From: Pseudomonadota bacterium
GTDB lineage: Bacteria; Pseudomonadota; Gammaproteobacteria; PS1; Pseudothioglobaceae
Reading direction: 5' to 3'
NCBI GenBank assembly: GCA_022600395.1
Contig: JAHZKM010000092.1
Coordinates: 1 to 12,838, forward strand
DNA length: 12,838 nt
Shown here in pieces: positions 1-7,072 of this stretch. Within the stretch, counting starts at the first letter, position 1; each line of letters opens with the position of its first letter. A program made the translations under genes and the position numbers. The notes beneath the pieces were generated by a model. The model searched no databases, had not been told where the DNA came from, and saw only the letters and a program-made list of their open reading frames with translations.

Positions 1-27
1 CATAAGATAGGCTTGTTAATATTAAGG

Positions 28-54
28 TTGAGTGATATCGTTATACGATAAAAT
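28..54 (+). promoter_or_regulatory. Weak candidate promoter of mrp
   Basis: TTGAGT at 28-33 (4 of 6 to the sigma-70 -35 box) and TAAAAT at 49-54 (5 of 6 to the -10 box) are separated by 15 bases, which is shorter than the optimal 17. They lie 34 bases upstream of the mrp ATG. The 15-base dyad at 36-50 falls in the spacer and touches the -10 box. Because of the short spacer this is only a candidate; the true promoter could lie left of the window. Confidence 0.3.
36..50. promoter_or_regulatory. 15-base dyad, possible operator upstream of mrp
   Basis: TATCGT at 36-41 and ACGATA at 45-50 are perfect inverted repeats around a 3-base centre (TAT). The dyad lies between candidate -35 and -10 elements upstream of mrp, where a repressor could block transcription. 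It does not resemble the IscR type 1 site found upstream of iscR. No known regulator is assigned; a chance palindrome in AT-rich DNA is possible. Confidence 0.35.
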
Positions 55-87
55 AGCATCATTTTACTGAAATACAGGCGCAAGAAT

Positions 88-1170
88 ATGGCAGATTTAA
101 CCGTTGACAATATTAACAATATTTTAAGCAGTGTTGTTGATAAATACACTGAACAAGATATTGTTTCTTCAAATTCAATTAACAATATTGAAATTGATGC
201 TGACAAAGTTACTATTACTGTTGAGCTTAACTATCCTGCTAAAGGCTATCACGACGAGCTAAGCAAGCAAATCACAGATGCTTTAGCTGATAATGGCATT
301 GATAATGCAAGTGTCAATATAGAGACAAAAATTGTTAAGTACTCTACTCAAAAAGGTGTTGAGATTCTTTCAGAAGTAAAGAATATTATCGCTGTTGCTT
401 CAGGTAAAGGCGGTGTTGGTAAATCAACTACCTCAGTTAATCTAGCATTAGCATTACAAGCTGAAGGCGCTAAAGTAGCCTTATTAGATGCTGATATCTA
501 TGGCCCATCTCAGCCAAGAATGCTAGGTGTAAGTAAACTTAAACCAGATACTTCGGCAGAAGGCAAACTATTGCCAATTCTTGGACATGGTATGCAGAGT
601 ATGTCAATCGGTTATTTAGTTGATGAAGACAATCCAATGATTTGGCGTGGTCCTATGGTAACGCAAGCTTTAGAGCAAATGCTGCGCGATACATTGTGGC
701 GTGGTATTGACTATATGATTATCGACCTACCGCCAGGAACAGGTGATACTCAGCTAACTTTGTCACAAAAGATTCCAGTTAGCGGCTCAGTAATTGTCAC
801 AACTCCGCAAGATATTGCACTACTAGATGCCAAAAAAGGCTTGATAATGTTTGAAAAAGTTAACATTCCAATTTTGGGTATTGTTGAAAATATGTCATTG
901 CATATTTGTTCTAAGTGTGGCCATGAAGAAGCTATCTTTGGTGTTGGTGGTGGCGAGTCAATGGCTAAAGAAGCAGGCGTTAATTTCCTTGGTGCACTTC
1001 CATTAGAGATGGATATTAGAACCGATGTAGACGAAGGTACGCCAACAGTTGCTAAAGATCCAGATGGTCGTGTGGCTGAAATCTATAAAGAGATTGCTAG
1101 AAACGTGAGTGCTAAGCTTACACAACAAGATCGCGCGATGAGCTCATTCCCAAGCATCACTATTGAGTAA
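88..1170 (+). CDS. mrp: Mrp/ApbC-type iron-sulfur cluster carrier ATPase
   Basis: This is a cytoplasmic P-loop ATPase of the Mrp/NBP35 family, which binds an Fe-S cluster and passes it to apoproteins. The 360-residue protein has an N-terminal DUF59/MIP18-like region (about residues 5-85), then the deviant Walker A motif GKGGVGKS at 106-113, DADIYGPSQPRM at 134-145, the Walker B-like stretch IIDLPPGTGD at 211-220, and the cluster-binding pair C274-x2-C277. This is the full-length architecture of bacterial Mrp. The ATG at 88 has a weak AGG Shine-Dalgarno sequence at 76-78, and the N-terminal domain is intact from there. It lies convergent to an isc operon, which fits an Fe-S role, although it is not part of that transcript. 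A dyad lies just upstream at 36-50 and tandem hairpins follow the stop codon. The family call is firm; the physiological targets cannot be read from the sequence. Confidence 0.96.
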   Translation: MADLTVDNINNILSSVVDKYTEQDIVSSNSINNIEIDADKVTITVELNYPAKGYHDELSKQITDALADNGIDNASVNIETKIVKYSTQKGVEILSEVKNIIAVASGKGGVGKSTTSVNLALALQAEGAKVALLDADIYGPSQPRMLGVSKLKPDTSAEGKLLPILGHGMQSMSIGYLVDEDNPMIWRGPMVTQALEQMLRDTLWRGIDYMIIDLPPGTGDTQLTLSQKIPVSGSVIVTTPQDIALLDAKKGLIMFEKVNIPILGIVENMSLHICSKCGHEEAIFGVGGGESMAKEAGVNFLGALPLEMDIRTDVDEGTPTVAKDPDGRVAEIYKEIARNVSAKLTQQDRAMSSFPSITIE

Positions 1171-1181
1171 TCATGACTCAA
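1163..1181 (+). other. Small hairpin overlapping the mrp stop codon
   Basis: TTGAGT at 1163-1168 pairs perfectly with ACTCAA at 1176-1181 across a 7-base loop. The stem includes the first base of the mrp TAA stop. No T-tract follows. It is the first of three consecutive hairpins between mrp and the next gene. Confidence 0.35.
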
Positions 1182-1205
1182 CCCGTTGATAATTCAATCA
1201 ACGGG
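1182..1205 (+). other. Stable hairpin in the mrp 3' region
   Basis: CCCGTTGA at 1182-1189 and TCAACGGG at 1198-1205 form a perfect 8-base-pair stem with an 8-base AT-rich loop. The next bases are AGTAAAAA rather than a T-tract, so this is not a canonical intrinsic terminator by itself. It may protect the mrp 3' end from exonucleases or assist the terminator 22 bases further on. Confidence 0.5.
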
Positions 1206-1226
1206 AGTAAAAATTAAGTAAACTAG

Positions 1227-1250
1227 AAAGCCTTATTTAGGCTTTTTTTT
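1227..1250 (+). terminator. Intrinsic terminator after mrp
   Basis: AAAGCCT at 1227-1233 pairs perfectly with AGGCTTT at 1239-1245 across the loop TATTT, and an uninterrupted run of eight T lies at 1243-1250. This is a textbook Rho-independent terminator for mrp. It ends three bases before the ATG of the following gene at 1254, which is unusual because it leaves almost no room for that gene's own promoter and ribosome binding site. Confidence 0.8.
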
Positions 1251-1253
1251 CGT

Positions 1254-1676
1254 ATGGACTATTTTCAAAAATTCAAAGGTCGCTTTATTGGTATTATGCA
1301 ATTAGAAGACTGTGATGCGCTACTGCAAAAGCTTATTGATATGCCGGATGATTGGTTTATTTTTAACACCCTACAACCTATGCCAAGCGAGCGTTTGCAG
1401 GCTGCTGACTTTATTAATAAAATGAAACACATTAAATCAATTATTGATGACGAGCACGATGAACGCTACTGCGGTATTGTATATGCTGATGACATTAAAA
1501 ATCCGACTTTTGTCAAAATATTTCACCCAAAAAATCTAGGAAAAACTTGCGGCAGCAGTGAAAATCCGCCTATGCCGCAATGGCTAATTTCTAAAGAGCA
1601 GCCAATGGATGTCGTGACTGAGTTTGGTCCAAAAGAAGAGTCTGAAGGTTTTATCTCTAAATACCTCAAGTTTTAA
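1254..1676 (+). CDS. Conserved hypothetical protein, function unknown
   Basis: This 140-residue protein is soluble and acidic in its middle part, with no signal peptide or membrane segment. I do not recognise a domain with a known function. The block around CGIVYADD (93-100) followed by FVKIFHPKNLG (106-116), CGSS (118-121) and NPPMPQW (123-129) looks like a conserved core, and from memory similar short proteins occur in other sulfur-oxidising gammaproteobacteria; this was not checked. The ATG at 1254 is the only in-frame ATG that keeps the N-terminal FKGRFIG stretch, and an in-frame stop at 1224-1226 limits any extension. No Shine-Dalgarno sequence is visible: the start directly follows the T-tract of a terminator. 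The next in-frame ATG, at 1296, has AAAGG about 14 bases upstream and would lose 14 residues. The gene converges on the isc operon. Confidence 0.75.
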   Translation: MDYFQKFKGRFIGIMQLEDCDALLQKLIDMPDDWFIFNTLQPMPSERLQAADFINKMKHIKSIIDDEHDERYCGIVYADDIKNPTFVKIFHPKNLGKTCGSSENPPMPQWLISKEQPMDVVTEFGPKEESEGFISKYLKF

Positions 1677-1724
1677 AAAATAATTTCTCTCTAGACGGGG
1701 GATTTTTTTTACAAGGCAGTTTGA

Positions 1725-1772
1725 TTTTCTCTAGCTAGGTGTTTATTTTTAATAAACAACCAAGAGGGAAAA
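1725..1772. repeat. Long imperfect palindrome between convergent genes
   Basis: The inner arms TGTTTATT (1740-1747) and AATAAACA (1751-1758) pair perfectly over a 3-base loop. The stem continues with GG/CC past one bulged base and, after an internal loop, with TTTTCTCT (1725-1732) opposite AGGGAAAA (1765-1772), which includes one G-T pair. It lies in the 131-base gap between two convergent genes and could end transcription or block exonucleases for both. Neither side is followed by a clean T-tract, so it is not called an intrinsic terminator. A run of eight T at 1703-1710 nearby has no stem before it. Confidence 0.4.
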
Positions 1773-1807
1773 TTAACATAACACAGTAAAAATGAAAAAA
1801 CTAAAGT

Positions 1808-2146
1808 CTAATGGTTTTCAGAGACTTGGTTGATCGTATACTTTGGAATCTCTACCACCAAATCTGTGTCACTCAAAACTGACTGACAAGATAGGCGCGA
1901 ATCTGGATCCAAGCCCCAAGCCTTATCTAGCATATCGTCTTCTGTCTCATCAGATTCCGCTAATGAGTCAAATCCCTCGCGCACATAAATATGGCAAGTA
2001 GTACAAGCATTTGACATTTCACAGGCATGTTCAATTTCAACATCATTTGCAAGCATAGCGTTACAAACCGTTTCTCCCGGTTGCGCTTCAATAACAACAC
2101 CCTCTGGGCATAATTCATGATGAGGTAAGATAATTATTTGTGGCAT
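1808..2146 (-). CDS. fdx: ISC-type [2Fe-2S] ferredoxin
   Basis: This 112-residue adrenodoxin-type ferredoxin supplies electrons for cluster assembly on IscU and for reductive coupling of clusters. The four ligands are C42, C48, C51 and C87 (C-x5-C-x2-C-x35-C), the same numbering as E. coli Fdx. The acidic segment DETEDDMLDKAWGLDPDSRLSC (66-87) is typical of the ISC ferredoxins. It is the last gene of the isc operon, 23 bases after hscA, with a Shine-Dalgarno AGGA a few bases before the ATG. No iscX follows: the next gene is on the opposite strand. No clear intrinsic terminator is seen after it; the palindrome at 1725-1772 may serve. The identification rests on both the motif and the operon position. 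Confidence 0.96.
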   Translation of the reverse strand: MPQIIILPHHELCPEGVVIEAQPGETVCNAMLANDVEIEHACEMSNACTTCHIYVREGFDSLAESDETEDDMLDKAWGLDPDSRLSCQSVLSDTDLVVEIPKYTINQVSENH

Positions 2147-2169
2147 ATTATTTTCCTAGTTTGTGTTGT

Positions 2170-4014
2170 TTAAAATTCGTCAACATTGTGACCTTGCATA
2201 GCCTTCATAACAGAAGCATTCATGCGCATCTCTACAAAGCCACTACATGTATTCTCAAGGTTGTCTATTTTATCTTTAATTATTTTTTCTTCGGTACTTG
2301 CTGCAACCAATTCTAGCTCAGATCTTGCTTGCATAATCTCATCATACATTTTCTCACTAATCATTGCTTTATCTTTGGCAAGTGCAGAGTCAATTGCCTC
2401 AAGCGTTCTATTAGCCTCTACCTGTGTTTCGTGGAGCTGTCTGGTTTCAATATCTGATTTAGCAAATAAAATAGAGTCTTTCAACATTTGCTCCATTTGT
2501 GCATCTGAGAGTCCGTATGATGGCTTGATAACCACCTGCGCCTTAACACCGGATATTTGCTCTGATGCACTCACTGAAAGCAAGCCATCTGCATCTACTT
2601 GAAACTCAACACGAATACGTGCATTTCCCGCTACCATAGGTGGGATTCCTGTTAAGTCAAAACGTCCCAATGAGCGACAATCTTTAACTAGTTCACGCTC
2701 ACCTTGTAAGACATGAATACTCATAGCAGTCTGTCCGTCTTTAAATGTGGTAAATTCTTGTGCGCGGGTAATTGGAATTGTTGTGTTTCTATGAACAACT
2801 TTTTCAACTAATCCACCCATTGTCTCTAGCCCAAGTGACAAAGGCAATACATCTAACAACAACATCTCATCACTAGATTTGTTGCCTGCTAATACATTAG
2901 CCTGAATTGCAGCACCTTTAGCCACGACTTCGTCAGGATTGATTGAGCATAGCACAGGCTTGTTAAATAATTCTCCTACCATTGATCTTACTAGAGGCAT
3001 ACGGGTTGAGCCACCGACCATAATAATATCTTTAATATCACTTATTTCAACTTGTGCATCTCGAAGAGCTCTTTTAACTAATAATAATGTGCGTTTAATC
3101 AATTTGCTTGATAATTCGTCAAAAGTTTTTCGAGTGATTTTATAAGGGGTTTCGATACAATCAAATTCAGCAAAACCTTGAGTGCTTAATGTTTCTTTAG
3201 CAGCACGAGAAAATTGTTTAATCTTTTGCATTTGAATTGGGGTTAGTTCGCTAATACCCATTTTCTTAATACAATCATCAATAATTAACTGGTCAAAATC
3301 ATCGCCACCTAATGTTGAATCTCCTCCTGTAGCCAAGACTTTAAAAACTCCTTTGCTAAAGCTTAATATAGAGATATCAAAAGTACCGCCACCTAAATCA
3401 TAAATCGCATGAATGCCCTCTTCGCCTGACTCTAAACCATAAGCCACAGCTGCTGCCGTAGGCTCGTTAAGTAAGCGCAAGGTGTTAAGCCCTGCTAAGG
3501 TAGCCGCATCTTTAGTTGCTTGGCGCTGTGCATCGTTAAAATAAGCAGGCACAGTAATTACTGCGCCAACCAAATCGCCGCCTAAAGACTTTTCAGCGCG
3601 TTGTTTAAGGGAAGCTAAAATCGTGCTGGAGATTTCCACTGCAGATAAATCACCAGTAGCTGTATGAAACAATACATTGTTACCATTTTCAACTAATTGA
3701 TATGGGCAATTTTTAAATTCACTAACCTCTTTAAAGCCTAAACCCATAAAGCGCTTTACTGAGACAATAGTATTGGTTGGATCTGTTTTTGCATAAGGAC
3801 AAGCATCACAACCAACGGTTAATTTATTATCTTTGCCGCAATGCACAACTGAAGGCAAAATGGATTGATTATTTTCATCCGTTAGAATCGTACTTTTACC
3901 ACTCATAACAGAGGCAACAAGCGAATTGGTTGTACCTAAATCTATTCCAATCGATAGCTTGTGTTGGTGGGGTGCGCTGGCTTGACCAGGCTCAGATATT
4001 TGTAATAATGCCAT
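2170..4014 (-). CDS. hscA: Hsp70-type chaperone HscA for Fe-S cluster release
   Basis: HscA is the specialised Hsp70 that, with HscB, binds the LPPVK motif of IscU and uses ATP to promote cluster transfer to acceptors. The 614 residues (E. coli HscA has 616) contain the phosphate-1 loop GIDLGTTNS at 23-31, [11 protein letters not shown] at 183-193, DLGGGTFD at 206-213, the adenosine motif VGGSTRMP at 333-340 and the interdomain linker [11 protein letters not shown] at 385-395, followed by the substrate-binding and lid regions. The roughly 20-residue N-terminal extension before the ATPase domain and the short C-terminus without an EEVD-like tail distinguish it from DnaK. It starts 12 bases after hscB with only a weak ribosome binding site, so translation may be coupled. 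Its partner IscU, encoded upstream, carries the LPPVK target. Confidence 0.97.
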   Translation of the reverse strand: MALLQISEPGQASAPHQHKLSIGIDLGTTNSLVASVMSGKSTILTDENNQSILPSVVHCGKDNKLTVGCDACPYAKTDPTNTIVSVKRFMGLGFKEVSEFKNCPYQLVENGNNVLFHTATGDLSAVEISSTILASLKQRAEKSLGGDLVGAVITVPAYFNDAQRQATKDAATLAGLNTLRLLNEPTAAAVAYGLESGEEGIHAIYDLGGGTFDISILSFSKGVFKVLATGGDSTLGGDDFDQLIIDDCIKKMGISELTPIQMQKIKQFSRAAKETLSTQGFAEFDCIETPYKITRKTFDELSSKLIKRTLLLVKRALRDAQVEISDIKDIIMVGGSTRMPLVRSMVGELFNKPVLCSINPDEVVAKGAAIQANVLAGNKSSDEMLLLDVLPLSLGLETMGGLVEKVVHRNTTIPITRAQEFTTFKDGQTAMSIHVLQGERELVKDCRSLGRFDLTGIPPMVAGNARIRVEFQVDADGLLSVSASEQISGVKAQVVIKPSYGLSDAQMEQMLKDSILFAKSDIETRQLHETQVEANRTLEAIDSALAKDKAMISEKMYDEIMQARSELELVAASTEEKIIKDKIDNLENTCSGFVEMRMNASVMKAMQGHNVDEF

Positions 4015-4026
4015 GCTTGTTATCGA

Positions 4027-4542
4027 TTAAATCCACTCATCCATGAGCTGCTTTGCTTGTAAATTAAGCTGTTCATAAAACTTAAGCTCTCTAACTAAAT
4101 TTTTAATTATTTGGGTTGTATCGCTTTCGCTAAATGCCTGAGTTATTTGAGCAATGTTAAGCGTTATTTTACTGCTTACTTGCTCAATAAACTCATCTAA
4201 CTCTAATTCATCTTGCCTAGATTCTATCAACTCAAGCGCCTCTCTTAGCTCAATTTGTGAGAGAAGAAATGCCATATCCATTTGCGTGTCTTTTTCATCA
4301 AAAGCCTGGATTCCGTCTAATTCTAATAAATAAGTGGCTCGCAATAAAGGAGATTTTAGCGTGTCATAAGCTGTGTTGATTAAAGAAGTGTTTTGTAATG
4401 CAAGAGATTTTTCTTTGTCACTATGTGTGGCAAACTTATCAGGATGAAATTCTGAAATTTGTTGCTGATAAGTTGATTCAAGCGTTTTTAAATCGATGTT
4501 AAAGTTCGGTGTTAATGAAAATAACTCGAAATAATTTTGCAT
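4027..4542 (-). CDS. hscB: Co-chaperone HscB (J-domain protein)
   Basis: HscB brings IscU to HscA and stimulates its ATPase. From the ATG at 4542 the protein is 171 residues, the same length as E. coli HscB, and begins MQNYFELFSL as in the family. It has an N-terminal J-domain with HPD at 33-35 and a C-terminal three-helix region (about 80-171) rich in Glu and Leu for IscU binding. The frame is open to an earlier ATG at 4587, but that start would overlap iscA by 31 bases and add 15 residues unlike the family, so the internal start is preferred; it lies 14 bases after the iscA stop. No strong Shine-Dalgarno sequence is seen. It sits between iscA and hscA in the standard order. Confidence 0.94.
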   Translation of the reverse strand: MQNYFELFSLTPNFNIDLKTLESTYQQQISEFHPDKFATHSDKEKSLALQNTSLINTAYDTLKSPLLRATYLLELDGIQAFDEKDTQMDMAFLLSQIELREALELIESRQDELELDEFIEQVSSKITLNIAQITQAFSESDTTQIIKNLVRELKFYEQLNLQAKQLMDEWI

Positions 4543-4556
4543 AGGTGATGCTTGTA

Positions 4557-4880
4557 TTATACAGTGAAGGATTCGCCACAGCCGCATTCGGCTTTGGCAT
4601 TCGGATTGTTAAATTCAAACCCCTCGTTTAGACCTTCTTTAACATAATCCACTTCAGTTCCATCCAAATAGATTAGACTCTTAGCATCAATAATAACTTG
4701 AACGCCATTATCTTTAAATACCGTATCATCACTATTCGTACTATCGACAAATTCCATATTATAGCCCAATCCAGAACAGCCTGTAGTTTGCACGCTAAGG
4801 CGTATTCCAATACCAGAACCACGATTTTCTAAAAAATTAACCACGCGTTTAGCAGCGGTATCCGTCAGAGTGATGGACAT
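4557..4880 (-). CDS. iscA: A-type iron-sulfur carrier IscA
   Basis: IscA is an A-type carrier that takes Fe-S clusters from IscU, mainly for [4Fe-4S] maturation. The 107-residue protein has the same length as E. coli IscA, with the three ligand cysteines C35 (TTGCSGLGY), C99 and C101 (ECGCGESF). It starts 6 bases after the iscU stop codon, and its Shine-Dalgarno AAGG (4892-4895) lies inside the end of iscU. ErpA and SufA share the fold, but the operon position and near-identical length favour IscA. The gene looks intact. Confidence 0.96.
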   Translation of the reverse strand: MSITLTDTAAKRVVNFLENRGSGIGIRLSVQTTGCSGLGYNMEFVDSTNSDDTVFKDNGVQVIIDAKSLIYLDGTEVDYVKEGLNEGFEFNNPNAKAECGCGESFTV

Positions 4881-4886
4881 ATTAAA

Positions 4887-5264
4887 TTAGGCCTTACTTT
4901 TAATATCGTTTATAGCAGCTTTAATAGCATCTTCAGCTAGTACTGAACAATGCACTTTAACAGGTGGCAAAGATAATTCTTCAGCTAAATCAGTATTTTT
5001 GATTTCAGCTGCTTCATCGAGTGTCTTGCCCTTAACCCATTCTGTTAATAACGAACTAGAAGCAATAGCCGAGCCACAACCATAAGTTTTAAACTTAGCT
5101 TCTTCAATAATTCCGTCATCATTTACCTGGATTTGTAAGCGCATAACATCGCCACAAGCAGGCGCACCAACCATACCTGTTCCGACGTTTTTAGCGTCTT
5201 TGTCTAATACACCAACGTTACGTGGATTTTCATAGTGATCCATCACTTTTTCGCCGTATGCCAT
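4887..5264 (-). CDS. iscU: Fe-S cluster assembly scaffold IscU
   Basis: IscU is the scaffold on which IscS, ferredoxin and an iron source build the cluster. The 125-residue protein carries the three ligand cysteines C37, C63 and C106, the assembly-site aspartate D39, H105, and the HscA recognition motif LPPVK at 99-103, all at the E. coli positions. The start is well supported by a strong Shine-Dalgarno AAGGAGA at 5271-5277. It is preceded by a 76-base gap after iscS, the largest inside the operon, which contains a possible internal promoter. The strong ribosome binding site suggests that scaffold is made in higher amounts than IscS. No anomalies are seen. Confidence 0.97.
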   Translation of the reverse strand: MAYGEKVMDHYENPRNVGVLDKDAKNVGTGMVGAPACGDVMRLQIQVNDDGIIEEAKFKTYGCGSAIASSSLLTEWVKGKTLDEAAEIKNTDLAEELSLPPVKVHCSVLAEDAIKAAINDIKSKA

Positions 5265-5283
5265 GTTATTTCTCCTTGATCTA

Positions 5284-5313
5284 ATTATGCGTTATTCTAA
5301 CTCTTTTAAGCAA
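5284..5313 (-). promoter_or_regulatory. Possible internal promoter before iscU
   Basis: On the - strand TTGCTT (5308-5313) and CATAAT (5284-5289, 5 of 6 to the -10 consensus) are 18 bases apart and lie about 20 bases upstream of the iscU ATG. The -35 box matches only its first three bases. This is the only gap in the isc operon large enough for a promoter. A small hairpin, ACTAA/TTAGT around 5315-5327, lies just upstream. Weak evidence. Confidence 0.25.
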
Positions 5314-5340
5314 GACTAACCCTTAGTTATTTTATGTAAT

Positions 5341-6555
5341 TTAGTGTGCTGTCCACTCGACTTTGCTAATATCAATACCCTCTTTAAACATATCCCAAAG
5401 TGGCGATAAATCGCGTAATTTTTGCACCTTATCACGTACCAAATCAATCGCCTTATCAACATCTTTTTCAGTGGTATAGCGACCAATCGTAAATCTAATA
5501 GAGGAATGCGCCAACTCATCAGACAATCCAAGTGCACGCAACACATAAGATGGCTCTAGACTAGCTGAAGTACAAGCTGAACCTGAAGATACTGCAATAT
5601 CACTAATGGCCATCATTAATGACTCACCCTCGACATAGTTAAAACTGATATTAAGGTTACCGGGAATGCGTGACTCCATATCGCCATTAATAACTACCTC
5701 TTCCATTCCATCAAAACCTGCTAGTAGTCGATCACGCAAAGCTCTAATTTTTATATTTTCATTTGCCATTTCCGCCTTCGCAATAGCAAACGCTTCTCCC
5801 ATTCCTACAATTTGGTGCGTGGCTAATGTACCTGAGCGCATACCACGTTCGTGCCCACCACCGTGCATTTGAGCCTCTAGACGAACACGAGGTTTACGTT
5901 GTACGTAAAGCGCGCCCACACCCTTCGGGCCATAAGCTTTATGAGCAGAAAAGCTCATTAAATCAACAGGTAGTTTGCTTAAGTCAATGTCAACTTTGCC
6001 GGCAGATTGAGCTGCATCTACATGAAAGAATATCTTATGCTCTCTACATAGATTGCCGATTGCTTCAATGTCTTGTATAACGCCAATTTCATTATTAACA
6101 TGCATCACTGAAACCAAAATTGTATCATCACGCATAGTCGCTTTTAAAACATTAATATCTAATAAGCCATTAGGCAATGGATCAAGATAATCTACTTCAT
6201 ACCCTTCACGTTCAAGCTGTCGGCAAGTATCTAGCACTGCTTTATGTTCAGTTTTCAGCGTAATAATATGCTTGCCTTTTTTATGGTAAAAATGCGCAAT
6301 ACCTTTGATGGCTAAATTGTTTGATTCGGTCGCTCCTGAAGTCCATACAATTTCTTTGCTATCAGCGCCAATTAAATCAGCAACTTGTTGCCTAGCTTTC
6401 TTAACAGCTTCATCGGCTTTCCAGCCATAATAATGAGAGTTTGAAGCTGGATTTCCAAAATCACCGTCCATAGTTAAGTGCTTTATCATTTGCTCCGCAA
6501 CACGCTTATCAACTGGCGTTGTTGCTGAATAATCCATATAAGTAGGGGTTGACAT
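5341..6555 (-). CDS. iscS: Cysteine desulfurase IscS
   Basis: IscS is the PLP enzyme that converts L-cysteine to alanine and passes persulfide sulfur to IscU, and also to tRNA thiolation systems. The 404 residues match the E. coli length. The PLP lysine is K206 in [13 protein letters not shown]104 stacks on the cofactor, and the persulfide cysteine is C328 in [14 protein letters not shown], within the long mobile loop of group I desulfurases. The C-terminus SKVEWTAH is of the ISC type. The ATG at 6555 lies 4 bases after the iscR stop, with Shine-Dalgarno AAGGAT at 6565-6570 inside the end of iscR. It is likely co-transcribed with iscR and under IscR control. The neighbouring ttcA probably depends on its sulfur. 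Confidence 0.97.
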   Translation of the reverse strand: MSTPTYMDYSATTPVDKRVAEQMIKHLTMDGDFGNPASNSHYYGWKADEAVKKARQQVADLIGADSKEIVWTSGATESNNLAIKGIAHFYHKKGKHIITLKTEHKAVLDTCRQLEREGYEVDYLDPLPNGLLDINVLKATMRDDTILVSVMHVNNEIGVIQDIEAIGNLCREHKIFFHVDAAQSAGKVDIDLSKLPVDLMSFSAHKAYGPKGVGALYVQRKPRVRLEAQMHGGGHERGMRSGTLATHQIVGMGEAFAIAKAEMANENIKIRALRDRLLAGFDGMEEVVINGDMESRIPGNLNISFNYVEGESLMMAISDIAVSSGSACTSASLEPSYVLRALGLSDELAHSSIRFTIGRYTTEKDVDKAIDLVRDKVQKLRDLSPLWDMFKEGIDISKVEWTAH

Positions 6556-6559
6556 AATT

Positions 6560-6979
6560 TTATAATCCTTTATTTAAGTTATGATCGTCAATTACCATTT
6601 GTAAGGTCTTGCCGTTTAAAAAAGTTCTAATTTGTTCGCTAACTTCACACCACAGTTGATGAGAGATACACTGTCTACCATTATGGCAAGCATTCATACC
6701 TTTGCAACGACGTAAATCGATATTTTCATCTACTGCTTCGATAATTTGGGTTAAATTAATATCTTTAGCTGCAGCGTCTAGTAAGTATCCACCTCCTGGT
6801 CCGCGAACACTTTTAACTAATTCTGCACGACGAAGTTTTGCAAAAAGTTGCTCTAAATACGATAAGGAAATGTTTTGCCTCTGGGAGATAATATCTAGTG
6901 TAATAGGCTTACCAGTATCATTAGACGCTAGGTCTAACATAGCAGTTACTGCGTAACGACCTTTTGTGGTTAATTGCAT
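6560..6979 (-). CDS. iscR: Fe-S-sensing transcriptional regulator IscR
   Basis: IscR is an Rrf2-family winged-helix regulator. With a [2Fe-2S] cluster it represses its own operon through type 1 sites; without one it acts on type 2 sites. The 139-residue protein has the N-terminal DNA-binding domain (about 1-65, with SLSYLEQLF and [10 protein letters not shown]) and the cluster ligands C92, C98, C104 and H107 at the E. coli positions. E43, which tunes the discrimination between the two site types, is also present. A fourth cysteine, C111, lies close by. The start has Shine-Dalgarno AAGAGGT at 6984-6990. It is the first gene after the promoter at 7012-7041 and is followed 4 bases later by iscS. 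Confidence 0.97.
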   Translation of the reverse strand: MQLTTKGRYAVTAMLDLASNDTGKPITLDIISQRQNISLSYLEQLFAKLRRAELVKSVRGPGGGYLLDAAAKDINLTQIIEAVDENIDLRRCKGMNACHNGRQCISHQLWCEVSEQIRTFLNGKTLQMVIDDHNLNKGL

Positions 6980-7011
6980 ATCGACCTCTTATTAAAAATA
7001 TATGAATGCAA

Positions 7012-7041
7012 ATTATACTCTTAACCTAGTCTTTTAGTCAA
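7012..7041 (-). promoter_or_regulatory. Sigma-70 promoter of the isc operon
   Basis: On the - strand a -35 box TTGACT (7036-7041, 5 of 6) and a perfect -10 box TATAAT (7012-7017) are separated by 18 bases. The start point would fall near 7005, giving a leader of about 25 bases before the iscR ATG with its Shine-Dalgarno sequence. The -35 box is overlapped by an IscR-like operator. Confidence 0.75.
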
Positions 7042-7045
7042 GTAA
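7021..7045 (-). promoter_or_regulatory. Putative IscR type 1 binding site
   Basis: Compared with the type 1 consensus recalled as ATASYYGACT-RWWWY-AGTCRRSTAT, the - strand bases here match at about 19 of 25 positions. The left half (ACTTGACT) fits well and the right half (ACTAGGTTA) is degenerate. The site covers the -35 box TTGACT, so bound holo-IscR would block RNA polymerase, as at the E. coli iscR promoter. The consensus is from memory; a single site is clear, and a second copy was not found. Confidence 0.6.
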
Positions 7046-7072
7046 AAAACCTTTTATTTGTAATGGTTATTT
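7044..7072 (-). terminator. Weak possible terminator at the end of cysE
   Basis: On the - strand AAATAACC, which includes the cysE stop codon, can pair at 7 of 8 positions with GGTTTTTT across a 13-base loop; the second arm provides the T-run. The stem is AT-rich and the loop is large, so some readthrough from cysE into iscR is likely. It borders the IscR site. Confidence 0.25.

Noticed and set aside
1..59. Start of a divergent gene on the - strand (ATG at 57-59 or at 1-3)
   Set aside because: The frame from 59 stays open to the window edge, but only 19 codons are visible and they match nothing known; metG often diverges from mrp, yet this cannot be supported here.
1697..1710. GGGGGA followed by eight T as a terminator of the 140-residue gene
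   Set aside because: No complementary C-rich arm precedes it, so no stem can form.
2222..2602. Open frame of 126 codons on the + strand
   Set aside because: It lies antisense inside hscA, has a Ser-rich low-complexity composition, no ribosome binding site and no recognisable domain.
4543..4587. N-terminal extension of HscB by 15 residues from an ATG at 4587
   Set aside because: It overlaps iscA by 31 bases, and the added residues do not fit the family; the start at 4542 gives exactly 171 residues beginning MQNYFELF.
5316..5546. Open frame of 76 codons on the - strand
   Set aside because: It is in another frame inside the 3' end of iscS and reads as a shadow of that gene.
5826..6080. Open frame of 84 codons on the + strand
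   Set aside because: Antisense to the conserved core of iscS, with no start signal or known domain.
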